From Rhodobacteraceae bacterium LMO-JJ12 (GTDB lineage Bacteria; Pseudomonadota; Alphaproteobacteria; Rhodobacterales; Rhodobacteraceae): a stretch of DNA of 64,000 nt. Under the pieces are notes generated by a model. The model was not told the DNA's origin. It ran no database searches and worked only from the letters and a program-made list of their open reading frames with translations. A program made the position numbers and the translations under genes. Where the stretch lies: assembly GCA_021555075.1 (NCBI GenBank), contig JAKGBX010000002.1, forward strand, positions 367,001 to 431,000, given 5' to 3'. The stretch's first letter is position 1, and every line of letters starts with the position of its first letter. This document shows, one piece after another, positions 34,062 through 44,933 of the stretch.

Positions 34062-35283
34062 CACAGGACCACGGCGGCGCATCCGGGCCCAGGTTTCGCT
34101 GCGTGATCCGGCCACAATGCGCTTTATCCTCGACGCACCGGTCCAGCAAGGGCGCGCGGCCAGCTTTGATGCGCCGACGGATGAGGCCCCTTTGGCGCGG
34201 GATCTATTCACAATTGACGGTGTGATGCATGTGCAGGTGACGGGCGAGACGATCCTTGTGACGCGCGCAACCGGCCACGACTGGCAGGTGCTCAAAGGTC
34301 CCATCGCCGCAGCGATCCGCACGGTTCTGGACAGCACCGACCAGCCACTCGGAGACGGAGCGGCGACACCAGCCACTGCAAAACGCGACGCCGAGCTTTT
34401 GTCCTCAATCACTAAATTGCTCGACGCCAAGACAAACCCTTCGATTGCCAGTCATGGCGGCCACGTCAGCGCAGAGAGCGTGGAGAACGGCACCGTTTAT
34501 CTACGTATGTCCGGCGGCTGCCAGGGCTGCGCCTCTTCGGCGGTGACGCTGCGCCAAGGTGTCGAGACGATGTTGCGCGCCGCCTTGCCGGCAATCCGCG
34601 AGATTGTGGATGTGACCGATCACGCCAGCGGGCAGAGACCGTATTACCGAGGCACATTGGGGCAAAGCCCACTCTTTAAGCGCCCGGTTCCCCCCGATGT
34701 TTTTTCCTGGGAGGGAGATCAGGTGAGGATCGCCCCGAGCTATCTTGCACCGCGTCTCGGGCTGAAAGCAGAAGATTTGCAGGCCGGTTTTTCGCGCGGC
34801 GAGATTGTCATCGAAACCGGCCCTGGCCCCCAACCGGAGGCGACTCGAGTAGTTGTTCGCAGCGCTCAGAGGGCATGGGCGGCCGACATTGCGCCCGACG
34901 GCACCGCACAAGAAGTTCCGCCGCCACGACAGCCATCGGCAGCAGGACGCACGCCGTCTCTGCCTGATCGGGTGCGGGCCTACCTTGAGGACCTGTCGAT
35001 CGAGGAGGTGCCAATTGCTTATGGGCGTCTGGCACGCAAATTGGGGATGTTCGCGCCGGGCTCGATCCGCAAGATCACTGACGCGCTGGAGGTCACAATG
35101 CGCGAGGATTGCGAGGCAGGCAGGCCGTTTGTCGCGGCGCGTGTCGTAGGCCGTGGCCCTGAACGGCTCCCCGGCAATGGGTTCTTTGACCTAGCTGACG
35201 CTCTGGGGCGGGGGCCGCATTCTGGTGAGACGAAACAGGCCTGTTATCACAGGCTGCTGACGAGCAGCTTTAATCCGGATTGA
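34054..35283 (+). CDS. NfuA-like Fe-S scaffold fused to a DUF6522-like segment and an extra C-terminal domain
   Basis: The 409-aa protein begins with an Nfu_N domain (about 10-95; MRFILDAPV, ARDLFTIDGVMHVQVTGETI), followed by a NifU C-terminal domain (about 110-185) with the cluster-binding CQGC at C156/C159. Residues about 215-290 (VRIAPSYLAPRLGLKAEDLQAG ... WAADIAPDG) look like DUF6522. The last about 90 residues (DRVRAYLEDLSIEEVPIAYGRLARKLG ... GFFDLADALGRG) form another small, possibly DNA-binding-like, domain I cannot name. Ordinary NfuA is about 190 aa. It is coupled to Mrp-DUF971, so this is likely a dedicated Fe-S assembly pair. Confidence 0.8.
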   Translation: MSDTGPRRRIRAQVSLRDPATMRFILDAPVQQGRAASFDAPTDEAPLARDLFTIDGVMHVQVTGETILVTRATGHDWQVLKGPIAAAIRTVLDSTDQPLGDGAATPATAKRDAELLSSITKLLDAKTNPSIASHGGHVSAESVENGTVYLRMSGGCQGCASSAVTLRQGVETMLRAALPAIREIVDVTDHASGQRPYYRGTLGQSPLFKRPVPPDVFSWEGDQVRIAPSYLAPRLGLKAEDLQAGFSRGEIVIETGPGPQPEATRVVVRSAQRAWAADIAPDGTAQEVPPPRQPSAAGRTPSLPDRVRAYLEDLSIEEVPIAYGRLARKLGMFAPGSIRKITDALEVTMREDCEAGRPFVAARVVGRGPERLPGNGFFDLADALGRGPHSGETKQACYHRLLTSSFNPD

Positions 35284-35716
35284 CTTAAAAGCAATCAGCA
35301 TTGGCGTTTCTTAAAGTGGTATTGACAATGCATATTTTAGTGCGCATTAATAGGTATTACAAAATCCAATTCAAACGATGTGCTGACCGTATGCAAATGG
35401 TCTCGCCCGGCCAGCGCGACAGCGGAGCGTTTCATGTCCTGTGATCCAGACCAGTCTTGCACTCGGCCTGTTGGCAGCATTGTTCCGACACTGGCGGGCA
35501 TATGGGCTGGGGTAATCGGTTTTTGCCGATGGTCCGAATCTGATTTTAGCGGCCATGGCGGGATTGGACAGTATCTGGACCGGCCTGGCCGTCTGGCCCA
35601 TGCTTGGGCCCGTGTTGGAGCGGTGCGTGTTTACCTGAATAGCAATATCTATTTCTCGCGGTTCGAAGCCATGCCGCACAACTGACTTCAACCGCCCATC
35701 GAGATGGGAGGATCCG
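35284..35716. other. Gene-free control region before the cytochrome oxidase subunit I gene
   Basis: These 433 bases hold a TTGACA hexamer near 35322 and the operator-like motif at 35348-35363. The plus-strand frame at 35380-35685 shows no family resemblance and I do not call it. No terminator hairpin was seen after the NfuA-like gene. Confidence 0.45.
35348..35363 (+). promoter_or_regulatory. Second copy of the operator-like motif
   Basis: TAATAGGTATTACAAA matches the reverse complement of 32273-32288 at 15 of 16 positions. It lies downstream of a TTGACA hexamer and 354 bases before the oxidase gene. It may bind the same regulator that controls the Rrf2-remnant promoter. Confidence 0.45.
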
Positions 35717-37381
35717 ATGCACGAAACAACAGTGAACCAGGGCTACAACGAACGTGGTTTCTTCATCAGATGGTTCATGTCGACGAACCACAAGGATATC
35801 GGAATCCTCTATCTGTTCACCTCTGGGGCCATCGGGGTGGCTGCGGCGTTGCTGTCGGTCTTCATGCGCCTCGAACTGATGGATCCGGGCGTGCAATATC
35901 TCTGCCTGGAAGGCATGCGCTTTTGGCCGTCGGCCGCGGAGTGCACGCCCAACGGGCACCTGTGGAACATCATGATCACCTATCACGGCTTGCTGATGAT
36001 GTTCTTCGTGGTGATCCCGGCGTTGTTCGGCGGCTTTGGCAACTATTTCCTGCCGTTGATGATCGGCGCGCCCGACATGGCATTTCCGCGGCTCAACAAT
36101 CTCAGTTATTGGCTGTTCATCGCCGGGGCGACGCTTGCTTTCGCCTCGTTTTTTGCACCCGGCGGTGATGGCTCGCACGGGGCCGGGGTCGGCTGGACAC
36201 TCTATGCGCCGCTTTCGGTGCTGGATGGCGGCATGTCGATGGATCTGGCGATCTTTGCGATCCATCTATCGGGAGCCAGTTCGATCCTCGGCGCGATCAA
36301 TATGATCACCACCTTCCTCAATATGCGCGCACCTGGCATGAGCCTGTTCAAGGTGCCGCTGTTTGCCTGGTCGGTCTTTGTCACCGCTTGGATGCTTCTT
36401 ATGGCCGTGCCGGTGCTGGCCGGTGCTGTCACCATGCTGCTGACCGACCGCAACTTTGCAACCACCTTCTTTGACCCCTCGGGCGGCGGCGATCCGATGC
36501 TTTATCAGCATCTGTTCTGGTTTTTCGGCCACCCGGAGGTCTATATCGTCGTGTTGCCCGGTTTTGGCATTATCAGCCACGTGGCCGCGACCTTCTCCAA
36601 GAAACCGATCTTCGGCTATCTGCCGATGGTTTGGGCGCTGATAACCATCGGTGCAGTGGGTTTTCTGGTTTGGGCGCATCACATGTTCACCTCTGGCATG
36701 TCGATCTCCCAGCAGAGCTTTTTCCAGATTGCCTCGGTCACGATTGCGGTGCCGACGGGCATTAAGATATTCTCGTGGCTGGCAACGATGTGGGGCGGGT
36801 CAGTCGAGCTCAAGACGCCGATGCTTTTTGTCATCGGGTTCATTTTTCTGTTCACCATGGGCGGTGTAACCGGCGTTGTCATAGCACAGGCCAGCGTAGA
36901 CCGGGCCTACCACGATACCTATTATGTGGTGGCGCATTTCCACTACGTGATGAGTTTGGGAGCAATTTTCGCGCTGATCGCCGGGGTGTATTACTGGCTG
37001 GCCAAGATGTCGGGGCGACAATACCCGGAATGGGCCGGCAAGCTGCATTTCTGGATGTTCTTCATCGGTGCCAACCTGACGTTCTTTCCCCAGCATTTTC
37101 TTGGCCGTCAGGGCATGCCGCGGCGCTATGTCGACTATCCGGAAGCTTTTGCCTATTGGAACGAGGTGTCGAGCTGGGGCGCGCTCTTGTCTTTCACGTC
37201 ACTGCTCTTATTCATCGGAATCGTGTTTTACACCCTGCTGGCGGGCAAGCGCGAGACCCGGGCGAATTACTGGAATGAATACGCAGATACGCTGGAATGG
37301 ACGCTGCCGACGCCGGTGCCGGAACATACCTTCGAGCAGTTGCCTCAACCGGAAGATTGGGACCTGCGGCCCGCTGAATGA
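35717..37381 (+). CDS. ctaD: aa3-type cytochrome c oxidase subunit I (orphan)
   Basis: The 554-aa protein has 12 transmembrane helices and the haem-copper oxidase signatures: [25 protein letters not shown] (haem a ligand), [29 protein letters not shown] (CuB ligand, cross-linked Tyr, D-channel Glu), [10 protein letters not shown] and [13 protein letters not shown] (haem ligands). It would pump protons while reducing oxygen. No subunit II, III or assembly genes (ctaC, ctaE, ctaB, ctaG) follow, so it must use partners elsewhere. GGGAGGATCCG precedes the start. It sits beside Fe-S biogenesis genes rather than a cta operon. Confidence 0.92.
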   Translation: MHETTVNQGYNERGFFIRWFMSTNHKDIGILYLFTSGAIGVAAALLSVFMRLELMDPGVQYLCLEGMRFWPSAAECTPNGHLWNIMITYHGLLMMFFVVIPALFGGFGNYFLPLMIGAPDMAFPRLNNLSYWLFIAGATLAFASFFAPGGDGSHGAGVGWTLYAPLSVLDGGMSMDLAIFAIHLSGASSILGAINMITTFLNMRAPGMSLFKVPLFAWSVFVTAWMLLMAVPVLAGAVTMLLTDRNFATTFFDPSGGGDPMLYQHLFWFFGHPEVYIVVLPGFGIISHVAATFSKKPIFGYLPMVWALITIGAVGFLVWAHHMFTSGMSISQQSFFQIASVTIAVPTGIKIFSWLATMWGGSVELKTPMLFVIGFIFLFTMGGVTGVVIAQASVDRAYHDTYYVVAHFHYVMSLGAIFALIAGVYYWLAKMSGRQYPEWAGKLHFWMFFIGANLTFFPQHFLGRQGMPRRYVDYPEAFAYWNEVSSWGALLSFTSLLLFIGIVFYTLLAGKRETRANYWNEYADTLEWTLPTPVPEHTFEQLPQPEDWDLRPAE

Positions 37382-37395
37382 TTATCAATTTCTAA

Positions 37396-37797
37396 AGCCA
37401 TGCGTCCGACGAGCGGACCTCTCTGGCGTGGGTGCGCACGGTGGTGGGGATCGTCGGATTCGGTCTGGCGGCTGCACGATTGTCCGATCATCCCAGCCCG
37501 CTGTAGTCTGAAGTGTTGATGCTCGTTACTGGGGCTGTGGTGATTCTGATCGCCTGGCTTCGGATGCGGCGTGTGCACCATCGGATCGACGATCCCGATC
37601 GTTTGCCTGACGATTCATCGCTGGCCGATTTATTCCTGTTGCTATTGATCCTGGCACTTTTCCTCCTGCTGGGGAGCTTTGTGATCAATGTCAGGTGGCG
37701 CGAACATGGTGTCGCGGGGGAGTGCGTCGTAAGGGGCGCGGTCAAGCCGGATGGTCGCGGTGCGAGCGTCTGGCGTCTCAGAATTCCTCTTCGATGA
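37396..37797 (+). pseudogene. DUF202 (YidH-like) membrane protein remnant
   Basis: One frame shows a DUF202 start (DERTSLAWVRTVVGIVGFGLAAARL) but lacks an in-frame ATG: the nearby ATG at 37400 is one base out of frame. An in-frame TAG follows at 37504. The same frame then continues with a membrane helix (VTGAVVILIAWLRMRR) and a second helix (LADLFLLLLILALFLLLGS). Two lesions in a short gene indicate decay. It runs into the convergent reductase gene. Confidence 0.6.
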
Positions 37798-38443
37798 TCC
37801 GATCATCCGGAACGCCCAGATCATGCAGTGCATCGCGGATTGCATCCATCATCGGCGGCGGGCCGCAGAGATAGCAACGGCTATCGTCGCTTACGAATTG
37901 GCGCAGATAATTGCGATCGAGCCTTTGCTGCGGCACACTGGCACCGGGTTCGTCAACCACGAAGGCAGTGGTCAGACCCGTCATCGTCTCGAACTTGTCG
38001 CGCCAGATGATGTCGGCCTCGGACTTGTTGGCAAATACCAGCGTGGATCCTTCAAGCGTGCCGTGATCTTGCAGTCGCTTGCGCAGCACCGCGATCATTG
38101 GTGTGACACCGGCGCCACCGGCAATAAATACTCCCGGCCCCTGATCCGAGATGGCGCCGAACGGGCCTTTCATTTCCAGGTCGGCGCCCGGCCGCAACTT
38201 GCTGATCTGCTCAGTGACGCCGTGATGCTCGGGGTAGGATTTGATGACAAATTCCAGGTTCGGTTCACTCGGCAATGAAACCGGTGTGAAGGGGCGGCCT
38301 TCATCCTTCCAGCCGTCCTTGAGGACAAATAGTTCGACGCCCTGACCGGGTGAATAGTCAAACTCGTCGGGGCGGTCGAAAACCAGATGATAGGTGTCAT
38401 GGGTGACAGGCTCGATCTGTTTAAGGGACAAGTGATGTTTCAT
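37778..38443 (-). CDS. Ferredoxin/flavodoxin reductase-like FAD-NAD(P) oxidoreductase
   Basis: The 221-aa cytoplasmic protein has a ferredoxin-reductase FAD domain (residues 1-100; GRPFTPVSLPSE in place of RxYS) and an NAD(P)-binding domain (GVFIAGGAGVTPMIAVL near 104-120, CYLCGPPPMMDAI near 190). No 2Fe-2S domain is attached. AAGGAG is 8 bases upstream of the start. Likely an NADH-dependent electron donor for an unidentified partner. Monocistronic as far as seen. Confidence 0.85.
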   Translation of the reverse strand: MKHHLSLKQIEPVTHDTYHLVFDRPDEFDYSPGQGVELFVLKDGWKDEGRPFTPVSLPSEPNLEFVIKSYPEHHGVTEQISKLRPGADLEMKGPFGAISDQGPGVFIAGGAGVTPMIAVLRKRLQDHGTLEGSTLVFANKSEADIIWRDKFETMTGLTTAFVVDEPGASVPQQRLDRNYLRQFVSDDSRCYLCGPPPMMDAIRDALHDLGVPDDRIIEEEF

Positions 38444-38528
38444 GGGAGGACTCCTTTGTTTGTCAATCCGCGCTTTTGCTATCGGATTCGGCTCGGATAG
38501 TTGTCGTCAGGCATACGAACCCATTTGT

Positions 38529-39085
38529 TCAGCTATGCTCCTCTGCGCTGGTGGTCACCGGCGGGTAGACCACGGTGCCATCGGGCCGCCGTTTGGCACC
38601 GGGCGTTAGCCTTGCCGGGTCTTGGCGGCCTGGCCCCATCAGGTGAAACACCTCGAGCCCATCCAGCAGGAGATAGTCGGTGATGATGCGCCTATGACAG
38701 CGCCACCAGACGGCTTCGGCGCACATAATCGCGACGCGACGGTGGCTGCCAAGCGCAAGCAGGTTGGCATAGGCGCGTCGGAAAGGTTCGGACAGAGCGT
38801 AATCGGCGTAGTTCTGAAAGCTACGGTTGTGCCAGAAGGCGTTGAACGAGTCTGGCACATCCTGCTGTATATTGCGCCGCCCGCCAAGATCGGGAAAGTG
38901 GCGGTAGCCGATCTGATAGGTGTTCAGCTGATCGGGAAGACTTTCGATATTGAAGGCCGGGTAGTTTCGCGAATGTGGAAAGCTGCGTACATCGGCGACG
39001 GACTGCACCCCCGCCTGATGTAGAATGTCGGCGAACGTGGCAAGACTGCGGTTCGAATGCCCGATTGTGCGGTACCCACACTGCA

Positions 39086-39086
<1 letters not shown>
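38529..39086 (-). CDS. DUF488 domain protein
   Basis: The 185-aa protein has the DUF488 signature: YRTIGHSNRSLATFADIL, GVQSVADVRSFPHSRNYPAFN and the cysteine motif AIMCAEAVWWRCHRRIITDYL. Function is unknown; a nucleic-acid related role has been suggested for the family. Its ATG overlaps the TGA of the DUF2945 gene (TGATG), so they are coupled, and it is likely expressed from the GGAAC-type promoter upstream. Confidence 0.87.
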
Positions 39087-40818
<1,732 letters not shown>

Positions 40819-40820
40819 AC

Positions 40821-41834
40821 GTGGCACGCATGACGATGATCCAGGCTATCCGTGACGGGATGGATGTGGCGATGGGCCGGGACGAAACGGTCGTGGTTTA
40901 CGGCGAAGATGTGGGCTATTTCGGCGGCGTCTTCCGTGCCACGCAGGGCTTGCAGGAGAAATACGGCCGCCACCGTTGTTTTGATGCCCCGATTAGCGAG
41001 AGCGGCATCGTCGGTACTGCCATCGGCATGGCGGCCAACGGGATGCGCCCCTGCGTAGAGATCCAGTTCGCTGATTACATGTATCCCGCCTATGACCAGA
41101 TCACCCAGGAAGCGGCGCGCATCCGCTATCGCTCGAACGGGGATTTTACCTGCCCGATGGTCATTCGTATGCCGACGGGTGGCGGTATCTTTGGTGGGCA
41201 GACCCACAGCCAAAGTCCGGAGGCGCTGTTCACTCATGTCGCAGGACTCAAAGTCGTAGTGCCTTGTAACCCTTATGACGCGAAGGGATTGTTGATTGCT
41301 GCGATCGAAGATCCCGATCCGGTGATATTTCTCGAACCCAAGCGCCTCTATAACGGGCCATTTGACGGGCATTATGAACGCCCCGTAACCGGGTGGGGCA
41401 AACATCCTGACGGCGAAGTGCCCGAAGGACATTACACAGTGCCGCTGGGACAGGCCCGAGTCATGCGCGTGGGGCGCGATGTGACCATTCTGGCTTATGG
41501 CACCATGGTGCATGTGGCCCTGGCCGCCGCCGAAGATACTGGCATCGACGCCGAAGTGATCGATCTGCGCACGTTGCTGCCCTACGATCTGGAGGCGATC
41601 ACGGACTCGGTGCGCAAGACTGGGCGCTGTGTCATCGTGCATGAGGCGACGCTGACCTCGGGGTTTGGTGGGGAACTGGCGGCTCTGGTCGCTGAGCATT
41701 GCTTTTACCATCTCGAAGCGCCGATCCGTCGCGTGGCAGGCTGGGATACGCCTTATCCGCATGCCCAGGAGTGGGATTACTTTCCCGGCCCCGCCCGTGT
41801 CGGCGATGCCCTCAAACAGACGATGGAGGCCTGA
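40821..41834 (+). CDS. bkdA2: Branched-chain 2-oxoacid dehydrogenase E1 beta subunit
   Basis: The 337-aa protein has the transketolase-like E1 beta fold: VVVYGEDVGYFGGVFRAT, the glycine-rich FDAPISESGIVGTAIGMA, VEIQFADYMYPAYDQI and the C-terminal VIDLRTLLPYD ... HEATLTSGFGGEL. It pairs with the alpha subunit to form the ThDP site. It begins 2 bases after the alpha stop. Confidence 0.93.
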   Translation: MARMTMIQAIRDGMDVAMGRDETVVVYGEDVGYFGGVFRATQGLQEKYGRHRCFDAPISESGIVGTAIGMAANGMRPCVEIQFADYMYPAYDQITQEAARIRYRSNGDFTCPMVIRMPTGGGIFGGQTHSQSPEALFTHVAGLKVVVPCNPYDAKGLLIAAIEDPDPVIFLEPKRLYNGPFDGHYERPVTGWGKHPDGEVPEGHYTVPLGQARVMRVGRDVTILAYGTMVHVALAAAEDTGIDAEVIDLRTLLPYDLEAITDSVRKTGRCVIVHEATLTSGFGGELAALVAEHCFYHLEAPIRRVAGWDTPYPHAQEWDYFPGPARVGDALKQTMEA

Positions 41835-41837
41835 GAC

Positions 41838-43112
41838 ATGGGCCAGCATACGATAAAGGTGCCGGATGTCGGCGAGGGTATCGCCGAGGTGGAACTGGCG
41901 GAATGGAACGTCGCGGTTGGCGATCTGGTGCGCGAGGATCAGATACTGGCGGCGGTGATGACGGATAAGGCGACGGTCGAGATACCATCGCCCGCCGATG
42001 GCAAGGTGCTTTGGCTGGGGTCTGCCCCCGGCGACAAGATGGCTGTCGGCGCCCCCCTTATCCGGCTGGAAGTGGCGGGCGAGGGTAATACCGAAACCAC
42101 GCCGGAAGACTCCACGCCCGAGGTTGCACCCAAGCCGCGTGTTGAGGCGCCTGATACAGTCGAATCCCAAGCGCCGGAGCGCCCGGTTTCCGCTGTCTCG
42201 TCACCCGACACGGGTGGCGCTCATCTGCCACGTCCCGAGGGAGAAAAGCCGATGGCGTCGCCATCGGTGCGGGCGCGGGCACGCGAGTCGGGCATTGATC
42301 TGCGTCGCGTCGCCGGCAGCGGCCCGGCCGGGCGGATTACCCATGAGGACCTTGACCGGTTGTCAGTCGCTCCCGATCTGGTGGGGCAGACAGCGAGCTA
42401 TCAGCGCAATACGTCGGTCGAACAGATTAAGGTGATCGGGTTGCGTCGCAGAATTGCGGAAAAAATGGCCGAGGCCTCCGCAAGGGTTGCTCCGATCACC
42501 TATGTCGAAGAAGTCGACATGACCGCGCTGGAAGAGCTGCGCGCTAGCCTCAACAGGGAGCGGAAGGAGGAGCAGCCAAAACTGACGCTGCTGCCGTTCC
42601 TTATGCGGGCGATGGTGCGGGCGATTGCCGCACAGCCGCGTTTGAATGCGCATTACGACGACGAAGCGGGCATCATCAAGCAAAGTGGCGGCGTGCATAT
42701 TGGCATCGCGGCCCAGACTGACGCCGGGCTGATGGTGCCGGTCGTGCGTCATGCCGAGGCGCGTGATCTCTGGAGCTGTGCTGCGGAACTCAACCGCGTC
42801 AGCGAGGCGGCCAAGGCGGGCAGTGCCGCGCGCGACGAACTCACCGGCTCGACGATTACCATCACCTCGTTGGGTGCGCTGGGCGGGATCATGAGCACAC
42901 CGATCGTCAACCGCCCCGAAGTGGCGATTGTCGGCGTCAACAAGATGGTCATTCGCCCCGTCTGGGATGGCAGCGGATTTACGCCGCGCAAGATGATGAA
43001 CCTTTCGTCGAGCTTTGATCACCGGGTGATTGATGGCTGGGATGCGGCGGTGTTTGTGCAGAAGATCAAGACGCTGCTGGAGACCCCGGCGCTAATGTTT
43101 GTCGAGGGATGA
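41838..43112 (+). CDS. bkdB: Branched-chain 2-oxoacid dehydrogenase E2 (dihydrolipoyl acyltransferase)
   Basis: The 424-aa protein forms the complex core. One lipoyl domain (1-78) has the lipoyl lysine in VMTDKATVEI (about residue 44). A proline/glutamate-rich linker and the peripheral subunit-binding domain (about 138-172, SVRARARESGIDLRRVAGSG) follow, then the acyltransferase domain ends with SSSFDHRVIDGWDAA, carrying the catalytic HxxxDG. Three bases separate it from bkdA2. Confidence 0.93.
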   Translation: MGQHTIKVPDVGEGIAEVELAEWNVAVGDLVREDQILAAVMTDKATVEIPSPADGKVLWLGSAPGDKMAVGAPLIRLEVAGEGNTETTPEDSTPEVAPKPRVEAPDTVESQAPERPVSAVSSPDTGGAHLPRPEGEKPMASPSVRARARESGIDLRRVAGSGPAGRITHEDLDRLSVAPDLVGQTASYQRNTSVEQIKVIGLRRRIAEKMAEASARVAPITYVEEVDMTALEELRASLNRERKEEQPKLTLLPFLMRAMVRAIAAQPRLNAHYDDEAGIIKQSGGVHIGIAAQTDAGLMVPVVRHAEARDLWSCAAELNRVSEAAKAGSAARDELTGSTITITSLGALGGIMSTPIVNRPEVAIVGVNKMVIRPVWDGSGFTPRKMMNLSSSFDHRVIDGWDAAVFVQKIKTLLETPALMFVEG

Positions 43113-43116
43113 GCCC

Positions 43117-44508
43117 ATGAAGGATATTTCCTGCAAGCTTCTTGTGATCGGTGCCGGCCCAGGCGGTTATGTCTGCGCAATTCGCGCAGGACAGCTAGGT
43201 GTCGATACGATTATTGTCGATGCCTCGCCGCGCCCGGGTGGAACCTGCCTCAATGTCGGCTGCATCCCCTCCAAGGCGCTGATCCATGCGGCAGATGAAT
43301 TCGCAGCTGCGACCGAGCGCGCGACCGGCGACGCGCTGGGCATCAGCGCGGGGAAACCCCAGATCGATCTGGCGCAGACGATGGAATGGAAAGACGGGAT
43401 CGTTACCCGTCTTGTTGGCGGTGTCAGCGGGTTGTTGAAAAAGGCGGGTGTCAAACGCGTGACCGGCCCGGCAAGATTTCGCGATGGTCGCACGGTCGAG
43501 GTGCAAACTGATACCGGCGTTCAGGTGATCCATGCCGAGAACGTGGTGATTGCCACCGGATCTGCCCCGGCAGAGTTGGGAGCGATACCTTTTGGCGGGC
43601 GGGTGATCTCATCAACGCAAGCGCTGGCGCTGACTGAATTGCCCGCAACTCTCGCTGTGATCGGCGGCGGATATATCGGGCTGGAACTGGGCACCGTATT
43701 TGCCAAGCTTGGCGTAAAGGTCACTGTGATCGAGGCGGCTTCGCGCGTATTGCCACAATATGACGCCGACCTGACCCGCCCTGTGATGAAGCGGTTGAAG
43801 GAGATTGGCGTCAAGGTCGTGTGCGATACCAAGGCAATCGGGCTGACCGGGAAGGGAATGTTGCAGATCGACGGTCCCGAGGGAGAAAGCCGTATCAAGG
43901 CCGACAAGGTCCTGGTGACGATCGGGCGCAGGCCCGTTACCGATGGCTGGGGGCGCGATGAACTGGCTCTGGAAATGGAGGGGCCGTTTCTGCGCATTGA
44001 TCAGCATTGCCAGACCGCAATGCGCGGAATCTATGCGATTGGCGATGTGACCGGAGAGCCGATGCTTGCACACCGGGCAATGGCACAGGGCGATGTGGTG
44101 GCGCGTATCATCTCAGGGCAACAGATGCAGTGGGATAAACAGGCTATTCCAGCGGTTTGCTTTACAGACCCCGAGATTGTCACCGTTGGGCTGTCGCCTG
44201 ATCATGCCCGCGATACCGGACGCGAGATCAAAATCGGCATTTTCCCTTTCAGTGCCAACGGCCGCGCCATGACGATGCAGGCCCAGCAGGGCTTTGTGCG
44301 GGTGGTGGCGCGGGCCGACAATCATGTGGTGCTGGGAATTCAGGCCGTTGGAAAAGGGGTATCGGAACTTGCGGCGTCGTTCAGTATAGCTCTGGAGATG
44401 CAGGCGCGTCTGGAAGATATTGCCGCGACCGTTCACGCCCATCCGACCCTGGGAGAAGCGCTGCAAGAGGCTGCGATGGCGGCTCTTGGTCAAACACTGC
44501 ACGCCTGA
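43117..44508 (+). CDS. lpdV: Dihydrolipoyl dehydrogenase (E3) of the branched-chain complex
   Basis: The 463-aa flavoprotein reoxidises dihydrolipoamide with NAD. It shows the FAD motif VIGAGPGGYVCAIRAGQLG, the redox disulfide in GGTCLNVGCIPSKAL (C45/C50), the NAD-binding VIGGGYIGLELGTVFAKLG and the C-terminal HAHPTLGEAL with the catalytic His-Glu pair. I start at MKDISC (43117), after the E2 stop; an in-frame GTG at 43099 inside E2 is less likely. Last gene of the bkd operon. Confidence 0.93.
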   Translation: MKDISCKLLVIGAGPGGYVCAIRAGQLGVDTIIVDASPRPGGTCLNVGCIPSKALIHAADEFAAATERATGDALGISAGKPQIDLAQTMEWKDGIVTRLVGGVSGLLKKAGVKRVTGPARFRDGRTVEVQTDTGVQVIHAENVVIATGSAPAELGAIPFGGRVISSTQALALTELPATLAVIGGGYIGLELGTVFAKLGVKVTVIEAASRVLPQYDADLTRPVMKRLKEIGVKVVCDTKAIGLTGKGMLQIDGPEGESRIKADKVLVTIGRRPVTDGWGRDELALEMEGPFLRIDQHCQTAMRGIYAIGDVTGEPMLAHRAMAQGDVVARIISGQQMQWDKQAIPAVCFTDPEIVTVGLSPDHARDTGREIKIGIFPFSANGRAMTMQAQQGFVRVVARADNHVVLGIQAVGKGVSELAASFSIALEMQARLEDIAATVHAHPTLGEALQEAAMAALGQTLHA

Positions 44509-44612
44509 CGTCATCGTGTAATATCCAAGTATTTGGTGATTTCTCGATCAGCATCGTGGGCATGCTCTTTGCGCATGAACTGACGGGCACCGCTCGCGCC
44601 CATGGAAAGACA

Positions 44613-44895
44613 GGCCGAGGAACATGAGTTCATCTGTTGATCGCAATTGTGGTTCGTGGACGGAAATTTTCAAAAACCACAATTCCCATACTTTGGGGGT
44701 ATCAGGCCCCTACGGCCACTTTAAGCGACCTATTGGTAAAAACTGGCTCAGCCTCAGGCTGAGCCAGTCCCACAAGGGCAGTTATAGTACCATCAAAGTC
44801 GATCTGGACGCTGCAATCAGTTTCGTGAATTGTCACAGCCTCGATCATCTCGTCGTAGACCTCTCCTTCTTCCTCCCAAATCTGAGAGGTTAAGG
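44613..44895 (-). repeat. Copy B of the recombinase-3'-end-like repeat
   Basis: The minus-strand coding part reads VYDEMIEAVTIHETDCSVQI, continues FDGTITALVGLAQPEAEP and ends SLKVAVGA at a TGA; the GGCCGAGGAACATGAG tail follows at about 44613. The arrangement matches copy A at 31935-32180. An internal perfect palindrome with 11-base arms (44744-44766, centre at 44755) lies in the coding part. Apart from this, the 44509-44933 gap between lpdV and the next gene is empty. Confidence 0.55.
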
Positions 44896-44933
44896 GAAAC
44901 GTCTCGTGCGTAGCGGCGTATCTGCAAGTGTCC

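Noticed and set aside
32844-34430. 528-codon antisense frame over Mrp-DUF971
   Set aside because: Shadow of a well-supported gene; no recognisable motif.
35380-35685. 101-codon plus-strand frame before ctaD
   Set aside because: No family resemblance, no Shine-Dalgarno site, composition not protein-like.
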